Part shown: piece after piece, positions 1-4,667 of the stretch
Numbering within the stretch: the first letter of the stretch is position 1
Layout of the letters: each line of letters starts with the position of its first letter
Assembly (NCBI GenBank): GCA_038240295.1
Contig: JBBSDW010000119.1
Span: 1 to 10,305 of the forward strand
Direction of reading: 5' to 3'
Source of the DNA: JABDDM01 sp038240295
GTDB lineage: Bacteria > Bacteroidota > Ignavibacteria > Palsa-1295
Length of the DNA stretch: 10,305 nucleotides
Made by a program: the position numbers and the translations under genes
The notes under the pieces: generated by a model
Database searches by the model: none
Seen by the model: the letters and a program-made list of their open reading frames with translations, nothing else
What the model was told of the DNA's origin: nothing

Positions 1-34
1 ACCATTGAAAAAAATACAGCCGTTGGAGTAAAGT

Positions 35-301
35 ATGATCTATCCAAAAACAGTAAGGTATATCGACGGATATAAACTTGAGATTGGTTTCTCGGACGGC
101 CTATCAGCCATAGTGGATTTTGAGGAAGAACTGTACGGGCCGATGTTCGGGCCATTGAAGGATTTCCAAGTATTTCGCCAGGTTGTCGCCGATCCAGAGA
201 TTCGCACAATCGTGTGACCGAACGGTGCAGACCTCGCTCCTGAATTCCTTTACGATCTTGCACTGAAGGCAAATAAAGGCAGACTCCAAGAAGCGCACTA
301 G
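35..301 (+). pseudogene. DUF2442 family protein, interrupted by an in-frame TGA
   Basis: Reading from ATG 35 gives 60 residues and then TGA at 215-217. In the same frame the coding continues PNGADLAPEFLYDLALKA to a TAG at 299-301, for 88 codons in all. The DUF2442 hallmark is TIVWPNGADLxPExLY, so the TGA sits exactly on the conserved Trp (TGG to TGA). The N-terminal half (YKLEIGFSDG, then VDFEEELYGPMFGPLKD) also fits the family, whose members are usually 80-90 residues. A good ribosome site, GGAG at 25-28, lies 6 nt before the ATG. DUF2442 genes often follow a DUF4160 gene in small toxin-antitoxin-like pairs. One frame upstream ends in TAA at 29-31, which could be the tail of such a partner, but too little is visible to say. 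A truncated 60-residue product could still be made. Family call fairly sure; loss of function is inferred. Confidence 0.8.
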
Positions 302-376
302 CGTCGATGGATTTTATATGTTCCTACCGAAGTACATCAGCACTCATGCCTTTAGGAACCGGAACATAGGACACGA

Positions 377-604
377 ATGAAGGGCATGCTACAAGACCTC
401 GATCACATCATCCGAAAAGGACAAGAGTTTGTCTTGGTCCCACAATAGGAATTTGTCAGAGTTCAGGAAGAACTGGAGGATGCCGGCGACCTTCGTACAC
501 TCCGCGCTGCGCGAGAGCATAGGGAAGCAATGCATTTGCAGTATGAGATGCGAAAAGAATTGGGACTTGACGAGCGTCAAGTCCGCGATGCGTGCATTTC
601 CTGA
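377..604 (+). pseudogene. Antitoxin-like small protein (Phd/YefM- or RelB-like), interrupted by TAG
   Basis: From ATG 377 the frame reads 23 residues ending FVLVPQ and then TAG at 446-448. It continues as EFVRVQEELEDAGDLRTLRA and on through a charged helical segment to TGA at 602-604. The pattern 'VP.EE[YF]..(L/V)...LED..DLR.LR' is typical of the C-terminal half of Phd/YefM-type antitoxins and their relatives. The lost residue is plausibly Glu (GAG to TAG). No ATG restarts the reading frame close to the stop. At 75 codons the length is normal for an antitoxin. No toxin gene follows on the same strand. The family call rests on motif resemblance only; a charged, unrelated helical protein remains possible. 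Confidence 0.45.
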
Positions 605-638
605 TATTGAGGTGAACGAGCGATAGAGAAGCAAAACG

Positions 639-686
639 TCATCGATAGATCACCACATTCGCGTCTACGATCACTGCGCGCGGCAT
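639..686 (-). pseudogene. Possible N-terminal scrap of a PIN-domain (VapC-like) toxin
   Basis: On the minus strand ATG 686 opens MPRAVIVDANVVIYR followed by TGA. This is the first strand and first acidic motif of PIN nucleases (hydrophobic-hydrophobic-V-D-[AT]-N-V-[VIL]-I), including the first catalytic Asp. Beyond the stop none of the frames resembles the rest of a PIN domain, so at most 15 residues survive. It lies next to an antitoxin-like remnant, which suits a dead toxin-antitoxin locus. A 15-residue match can be chance, so confidence is low. Confidence 0.3.
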
Positions 687-826
687 CTTCGAATGCGCAG
701 CCGGTGAATGCGTAGCCTGGGATGCACGTCTTTTGCCAAGGTGGTGCCGCCAGCTTCGGTTAGGATCACTGTTTAGGAATCGCCTACTGCGAGCGTGTAA
801 TTGTGGACGGGGGAAACCACCCCCAA

Positions 827-858
827 CCCCCGCCTTCGAAAGGCGGGGGCTTTTATTT
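827..858 (+). terminator. Rho-independent terminator
   Basis: A perfect 10-bp stem, CCCCCGCCTT (827-836) pairing with AAGGCGGGGG (840-849), has a 3-nt loop and is followed by CTTTTATTT. The T-rich run is only on the right side, so it works for plus-strand transcripts. It would stop readthrough from the decayed genes on the left and insulate the ArsR operon. A second GC hairpin (GGGGG 809-813 with CCCCC 820-824) sits just before it. Confidence 0.75.
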
Positions 859-898
859 AATGGGGCCATCGAAACCTTTACAGTTTGGCTGTGTTAAA

Positions 899-920
899 TG
901 CGTAGTCATATGGCTACACA
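899..920. promoter_or_regulatory. Operator-like 22-bp palindrome abutting the arsR-type start codon
   Basis: The sequence TGcGTAGtCATATGgCTACaCA is an inverted repeat centred between 909 and 910 with 9 of 11 pairs matching; lower case marks the mismatches. It ends at 920, immediately before the ATG at 921, where a ribosome site would normally be. ArsR-family repressors bind as dimers to inverted repeats of this size and commonly repress their own operon. That this is the operator is inferred from its position and symmetry. Confidence 0.55.
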
Positions 921-1250
921 ATGAACTTACGACGCGACGTTTTTCAGGCCTTGGCCGATCCTACTCGGCGGGCGATCTTGCTTTTGGTTGCTTCGCAATC
1001 GATGACAGCAGGGTCGATCGCTGCGAACTTTGATTCAGCTCGGCCTACCATTTCGAAGCACTTGCAAATACTCACCGAATGCGAATTACTACAGCAGACG
1101 CAGACGGGCAGAGAGGTCTATTACGCTATCAGCGCCAAAAAAATGAAAGAAGTAGCAGACTTTATCGAGCCATTCCGCAACATGTGGGATGAGAGATTCG
1201 ACAGACTGGAATCCGTAATGAAAAAGTACAAAACCAAATCAACAACTTGA
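921..1250 (+). CDS. ArsR-family winged-helix transcriptional repressor (non-metal type)
   Basis: A 109-residue protein of normal length for the family. Residues 5-25 carry the hallmark VFQALADPTRRAILLLV. Residues 29-52 form the helix-turn-helix, with recognition helix SARPTISKHLQIL, and residues 57-70 form the wing, with GREVYYAI. The ELCVCDL metal-binding motif of classical ArsR sensors is absent and there is only one Cys (residue 54). It is therefore probably not a metal sensor and belongs with the ArsR regulators paired with SRPBCC proteins. No Shine-Dalgarno is visible; a palindrome occupies that place, so the mRNA may be leaderless or the site may be occluded by the repressor. The next gene starts 1 nt after its stop, so the two are clearly co-transcribed. 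The likely role is to control this four-gene operon; the signal is unknown. Confidence 0.9.
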   Translation: MNLRRDVFQALADPTRRAILLLVASQSMTAGSIAANFDSARPTISKHLQILTECELLQQTQTGREVYYAISAKKMKEVADFIEPFRNMWDERFDRLESVMKKYKTKSTT

Positions 1251-1251
1251 C

Positions 1252-1719
1252 ATGGAACAAAAAACAAAGATCAGCGCCGAAGCAGGCAAACATGATGTCG
1301 TAGTAACACGCGAGTTCGATCTGCCCGTAGAGTTGCTCTTCAAGGCGTACACGGAGCCCGAACTTCTGGGCGAATGGATGGGGACGAAAGTGCTGAAGCT
1401 CGAAAGCAAGCAGCAGGGCGGATATCAATACGAGACAACCGATGGTAATGGCAAAGTGGTGTTCAAGGCGCATGGCGTCATTCACGGGTTTACTCCAAAC
1501 GAGAAGATCACGCGTACATTTGAAATGGAAAACACGCCTTTTGGTGTGCAGCTCGAGTTGCTGCAATTTGAGCCGCTCACCGCCACTACGAGCAAACTCA
1601 ATATGCACGTACTCTATGAAACGCCGGCGCTTCGCGATCAGGTCATGCAGTTTGGCTTCGCACCAGGTATTAACATGGCGCATAACAGGCTTGAGGAAGT
1701 GGTCAGGAAAGTAAAATAA
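1252..1719 (+). CDS. SRPBCC / AHSA1-like domain protein
   Basis: A 155-residue single-domain protein. Residues 18-43 show the AHSA1/SRPBCC signature (TREFDLPVELLFKAYTEPE, then LLGEWMG). Residues 57-95 carry the GGxYxYETTDGNGKxxFKAHGxI segment and then TPNEKITRTFEME. The C-terminal helix (residues 138-153) closes the helix-grip fold. SRPBCC proteins have a deep hydrophobic cavity that binds lipidic or aromatic ligands; the actual ligand here is unknown. The gene starts one base after the ArsR stop codon and ends 6 nt before the next gene, so it is translated in an operon with both. In this family the ArsR-SRPBCC pair is very common, with the repressor controlling its partner. No signal peptide is present, so it is cytoplasmic. 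The start is fixed by the junction with the upstream gene. Confidence 0.9.
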   Translation: MEQKTKISAEAGKHDVVVTREFDLPVELLFKAYTEPELLGEWMGTKVLKLESKQQGGYQYETTDGNGKVVFKAHGVIHGFTPNEKITRTFEMENTPFGVQLELLQFEPLTATTSKLNMHVLYETPALRDQVMQFGFAPGINMAHNRLEEVVRKVK

Positions 1720-1725
1720 GCGATC

Positions 1726-2322
1726 ATGGCAAGGGGCAAGAAAAATCCGAAGGTCGAGTTCTATTTTACTAAAAACGAGAAATGGCAGAAAGAACTGGCA
1801 AAGCTAAGAATGATCGTTCTTGCAAGCGGTCTGACCGAAGAGTTAAAATGGGGCGTCCCTTGCTATACGCTTGATGATGGCAACGTGGTCTTGCTCCACG
1901 TATTCAAAGCATACTGCGCGATCCTGTTCATCAAAGGTGTGTTGATGAAAGATCCGGAAGGTATTCTGATTCAGCAAACGGAGAATGTTCAGTCAGGCCG
2001 ACAGATCCGTTTTGCCAATGTTCGTGAGATCGTCGAGACTGAGGATGTGCTCAAAGCCTACATCGACGAAGCGATCGAGCTGGAAAAATCGGGTGTGAAA
2101 CTGCCTCATAAAAAATCTGCTGAATATCCCATCGCTGAAGAATTTCAGATTCAACTGGACGAACATTCTAAACTGAAAGCGGCTTTCGAATCCCTAACAC
2201 CTGGCCGTCAACACGGTTATCTACTGCACTTCGCTGCCCCCAAACAATCCAAAACTCTCGCAGCTAAAGTGGAAAAAGCGATACCGCAGATCCTGAAAGG
2301 GAAGGGGTTGGATGATGACTAA
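1726..2322 (+). CDS. Two-domain DUF1801 - YdeI/OmdA family protein
   Basis: A 198-residue cytoplasmic protein. The N-terminal part (about residues 15-125) is a DUF1801 domain, a frataxin-like fold, with LTEELKWGVPCYTL (residues 36-49) and the FKAYCAILFIKG core strand (60-71). The C-terminal part (about 135-198) is the YdeI/OmpD-associated (OmdA, 'bacteriocin-protection') domain, with SLTPGRQHGYLLHFAAPKQS (156-175) and the ending IPQILKGKGL. The whole length and both domains match the YdeI family of Bacteroidota and Bacillota. The related single-domain B. subtilis protein Fra (YdhG) is an iron chaperone. Whether this protein handles iron is not shown by any visible residue set. It follows the SRPBCC gene by 6 nt and belongs to the ArsR-led operon. 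The ribosome site is weak. No damage is seen. Confidence 0.88.
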   Translation: MARGKKNPKVEFYFTKNEKWQKELAKLRMIVLASGLTEELKWGVPCYTLDDGNVVLLHVFKAYCAILFIKGVLMKDPEGILIQQTENVQSGRQIRFANVREIVETEDVLKAYIDEAIELEKSGVKLPHKKSAEYPIAEEFQIQLDEHSKLKAAFESLTPGRQHGYLLHFAAPKQSKTLAAKVEKAIPQILKGKGLDDD

Positions 2323-2442
2323 AGGGATGATTCTCTGTATAATTTGTAGAGATATCTGTCGTCGATGAAACCGAGCACAGTGAAGAACTGTTGGTGCTGC
2401 GAGTCACCGGTCTAGTGCAATTTTGAGTGCTAATTTTGTAGG

Positions 2443-2826
2443 ATGAACTCAGCCAACCCCAAACCAACCACCATGGACGAATTCATCGCTCAATTTCCTG
2501 AGGAGATTAGGGAGAGACTGGAGCGGGTTCGATGGGCGATCCGGAAGCAAGCGCCTAAGGCTGAGGAAGCAATAAGCTATGGGATGGCAGCGTTTAAATG
2601 GAATGGCAATCTGATCTTTTTCTCGGCCTTCAAAGATCATATTGGGATCTACCCACGACCGAAGTCACTCGAAAAGGAGTTGGCGAAATACGATGGAGGA
2701 AAAGGGACGGTACAATTTCCGCATAGTAGACCGATCCCCATCGCACTTATTCGTAAGATCGTTAAGTTGAGGATGGAGGAAAACTTAACGAAAGCGGAGG
2801 CGAAGAAGAAGAAGAAATCGGCATAA
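2443..2826 (+). CDS. DUF1801 protein, YdhG/Fra-like (frataxin-fold, possible iron chaperone)
   Basis: A 127-residue protein with a single DUF1801 domain (about residues 11-115). Diagnostic parts are TMDEFIAQFPEEIRERLERV (10-29), EEAISYGMAAFKWNGNLIFF (41-60), FKDHIGIYPRP (63-73) and GKGTVQFPHSRPIP (87-100). The tail is very Lys-rich (residues 117-125). B. subtilis YdhG (Fra), of this family, binds Fe(II) and supplies iron-sulfur and heme assembly; the same job here is inference. The start at 2443 is uncertain. Met-11 at 2473 would still give the entire domain, and neither start has a well-spaced ribosome site (GTAGG directly touches 2443). It lies 120 nt after the YdeI-like gene on the same strand, so it is either the last gene of the ArsR operon or separately promoted. 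It is a second DUF1801 domain beside a fused one, which suggests old duplication or functional pairing. Confidence 0.87.
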   Translation: MNSANPKPTTMDEFIAQFPEEIRERLERVRWAIRKQAPKAEEAISYGMAAFKWNGNLIFFSAFKDHIGIYPRPKSLEKELAKYDGGKGTVQFPHSRPIPIALIRKIVKLRMEENLTKAEAKKKKKSA

Positions 2827-2939
2827 ATTCCTCCACCGATCAGCCCTGGAAAAAGAGAATATTTAGCATCGAGCGATTCCGTGTGTAAATTCGCATGACG
2901 AAGTTTCTCACGCCATTGCCAACAGGAGGACTCAGGAAT

Positions 2940-3362
2940 ATGAAACGTAACTACAGTATCGGGCTATTGCTCGCACTCTTCATTTCGATCGGAGTATCAT
3001 CGTGCGGTAAGTCGAGTGCTACCACTACCGATTTGACGGGGACCTGGAATGTCTCGTCTGCATCTGGCGACACCTCCGCCCATTCAGAACCATACATCGG
3101 CTATATGGTCTCGGCGGAAACCTTTGAACAGGGGGGCTCGATGACATTCGATTCCGAAGATTCGATCACGATCAAAATGCCTCCGCAAATGATCCTGCAC
3201 CGCATCCATTATTCGTTGATCCCGAACAGCAAACTTATCCTCATCGGAAAGGACGGACATCCCGATACAGCAACCTATAAAGTGGTGGGCGATACACTTT
3301 GGATCAACAATCCTATGCACCGAACCAATATGACGCTCGTCCGCGTCGCGGCAGGATCTTAG
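2940..3362 (+). CDS. Small lipoprotein with lipocalin-like LTGTW motif
   Basis: A 140-residue exported lipoprotein. The start at 2940 is chosen because AGGAGG lies at 2924-2929, 10 nt upstream, and because the product then begins with a proper signal: MKRN, a hydrophobic run (residues 6-19) and lipobox VSSC with the lipidated Cys at 22. An in-frame ATG at 2895 would spoil the signal. The mature part begins with a Ser/Thr linker and then DLTGTWNVSS, the first strand of lipocalin-like domains found in many Bacteroidota lipoproteins. The rest is beta-rich (TFDSEDSITIKM, YSLIPNSKLILIGKD, YKVVGDTLWI). It is the first of three tandem lipoprotein genes and the only intact one. The ligand and function are unknown. 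Confidence 0.8.
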   Translation: MKRNYSIGLLLALFISIGVSSCGKSSATTTDLTGTWNVSSASGDTSAHSEPYIGYMVSAETFEQGGSMTFDSEDSITIKMPPQMILHRIHYSLIPNSKLILIGKDGHPDTATYKVVGDTLWINNPMHRTNMTLVRVAAGS

Positions 3363-3386
3363 GCTTGCGCTTGCTCCGTTTCTGTT

Positions 3387-3871
3387 ATGCGCTCCGAAAG
3401 ATGTAAGAGCCGTTTCTGCTCGGAGCGGTAACCCTTTTTCTGTCGGTAGTTCTACTTTCTGGTATTTGTGGTTGTGAGAGCCATCCTGTTACGGGACTCA
3501 GTGGTACGTGGCATGCGACGAAAGTAGAAATGATGACGAACGGCAATGGATTTGATGCGGCCTCGATCAATGTGGCGGATCATGGCTCCGCCGTGCTGTT
3601 ATTTCGCGGCGACAGCACCTACGAAATTCATGCGGAGGTGCTTAAGGATATTACTCTCGATCGAACGATCCTGGGCAAGTCTGTCCGCGAAACACTTGTG
3701 CGCGCCGTGTTTAATACCTTTCGAACCAGCAAATTTGTCACCCAGGATTCCACCTTCGATCTTCTCGCTTTCGGTAAGAGTATCTTTGTACACGCCTCAT
3801 ACAAACTTTGGGATGATGAAATGAACATCGAATTCGAAGATGTCGATCATCGGCACTGGTTCTCTACGTGA
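3387..3871 (+). pseudogene. Lipoprotein gene with LSGTW motif, frameshifted in the signal peptide
   Basis: The body is open from 3407 to the TGA at 3869-3871. It encodes a hydrophobic run (LLGAVTLFLSVVLLSGICGC), then TGLSGTWHATKVEM and a beta-rich domain ending HRHWFST. This frame has no ATG before 3530; its only upstream ATG (3401) is followed at once by TAA. The missing basic N-region is found in another frame: ATG 3387 gives MRSERCKSRF and would join the hydrophobic run if one base had been lost near 3413-3418 (CGTTTCTG). The joined product is a textbook lipoprotein precursor and a relative of the preceding gene (shared T-x-L-[ST]-G-T-W after the lipidated Cys). Read as a gene, it is disabled by a 1-nt deletion. 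Slippage at TTTC or a non-ATG start are the alternatives. Starting at ATG 3530 would discard both the signal and the GTW motif. Confidence 0.65.
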
Positions 3872-3900
3872 CGTCATTCGTAACGTGTTCGTACTTTTTT
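3866..3900 (+). terminator. Weak hairpin followed by a T tract
   Basis: ACGTGACG (3866-3873) pairs with CGTAACGT (3879-3886) with one mismatch and a 5-nt loop. Six T residues follow at 3895-3900. The hairpin overlaps the stop codon at 3869-3871, and the T tract is 8 nt away from the stem, farther than in a good intrinsic terminator. This is only a possibility. Confidence 0.22.
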
Positions 3901-3910
3901 CAAGATCACA

Positions 3911-4640
3911 ATGAAGGCTTCGATCGCTATTTCTTTTTCGCTGCTCGTGCTTGGCTTGGGGTGCAAAAGTAACTCCGTCTCGACTACGAATTCAACCCCC
4001 GCCGTGGCGCCGATTATATGAAGCTTACCGATAACCAAACCCTGAAGCTCCACTGCAAAGGTTCGGAGATCGAGTATGCCCAGGATGGCAGCATCAGTGT
4101 GGAGAATGATTTCGATAACGATGGACACGTTTTCTTTGGACCGTCGGTACAACATGATGGATATTTCGTCCATCCGATCACGGCATTCAAGTTCAATGGA
4201 GACGGAATGGAGACGGAATCGACTTTGGGAATATCGTGGGATATATTGGACAGGATTCGAACACGGTCTTCGGACTGAACACAGTCTCACCAATTGTCGG
4301 AGTCGGAATTCAAAAGGATGTATCAGCGGGCGCCTCTTGGTCGGTGGCACCTGTCGATTTGCCACGTCATAGCATGCAGATGAGCGTGCTGCAGCATCTT
4401 GACAATTACAGCGCAAATGGCTCGAACTTCAGCGACGTGATCGCGCTAAGAGGCATCTACACGGATGTGAGCATGAATGCGAACGGAACAGACACGAGTT
4501 ATCATAAAGAGACCGCGCAAGGAACGCTCTGCATTGCTAGAGGTGTCGGCTTTATTTATGCAAACGTCGATCAGTACGAATTGCTTAACTATCAAAGTTA
4601 TGCCGGCTCACGCTATGGTTATACCCATCGCATCGTCTAG
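3911..4640 (+). pseudogene. Lipoprotein gene broken by two frameshifts
   Basis: ATG 3911 begins a clean lipoprotein signal: MKAS, a hydrophobic run, and lipobox LGLGC with the lipidated Cys at residue 18. A Ser/Thr/Pro linker follows and then TGA at 4019-4021. The next part is in the +1-related frame (YMKLTDNQTLKLHCKG, GHVFFGPSVQHDGYF, AFKFNGDG, about 4015-4216). The last part is in the third frame (GIDFGNIVGYIGQDSN to GSRYGYTHRIV, 4215-4640, TAG). Removing one copy of the 11-bp tandem duplication at 4195-4216 joins the last two parts perfectly. The first shift lies somewhere in 3971-4018; one lost base would restore the frame. The intact ancestor would be about 240 residues and beta-rich. 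I do not recognise the family. It lies tail-to-tail with the PNGase F relative, 27 nt away. Confidence 0.72.
4195..4219 (+). repeat. 11-bp tandem duplication inside a lipoprotein pseudogene
   Basis: AATGGAGACGG occurs at 4195-4205 and again at 4206-4216, with the next three bases (AAT) also repeating. Because 11 is not a multiple of 3, the extra copy shifts the frame. Deleting one copy gives FKFNGDGIDFGNIVGYIGQD in one frame. Confidence 0.9.
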
Positions 4641-4667
4641 GGCACGGCCACGAGAACAAACTGAATG

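Larger units (their letters stand above)
605..920. other. Stretch without an intact gene between the decayed antitoxin and the ArsR operon
   Basis: About 316 bases hold no convincing open gene on either strand. What can be seen is a possible PIN-domain scrap at 639-686 (minus), two adjacent GC-rich hairpins at 809-849 that end in a T-rich run, and a palindrome at 899-920 against the next gene. Short minus-strand frames between about 690 and 806 look vaguely protein-like but carry stops and shift frame, so I assign no product. Confidence 0.6.

Noticed and set aside
320..359. Inverted repeat GTTCCTA (320-326) and TAGGAAC (353-359)
   Set aside because: Only 7 bp with a 26-nt loop and no T run; expected by chance at this scale.
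215..448. Reassignment of TGA and TAG to amino acids, as an explanation for the interrupted genes
   Set aside because: Well-bounded genes in the same window end in TGA, TAA and TAG at the expected lengths, so both codons act as normal stops.
690..806. Minus-strand frame reading NYTLAVGDS-stop-TVILTEAGGTTLAKDV
   Set aside because: It resembles surface-protein sequence only loosely, is interrupted, and could not be joined to any neighbour.
2343..2426. A 27-codon open stretch between the YdeI-like and DUF1801 genes (VVDETEHSEELLVLRVTGLV) that looks protein-like
   Set aside because: It has no start codon in frame after the preceding stop, no recognisable family and no ribosome site, so it cannot be supported even as a remnant.
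4641..4667. Possible bidirectional terminator between the convergent lipoprotein remnant and the PNGase F-like gene
   Set aside because: The 27-nt gap shows no stem with a T run on either strand.
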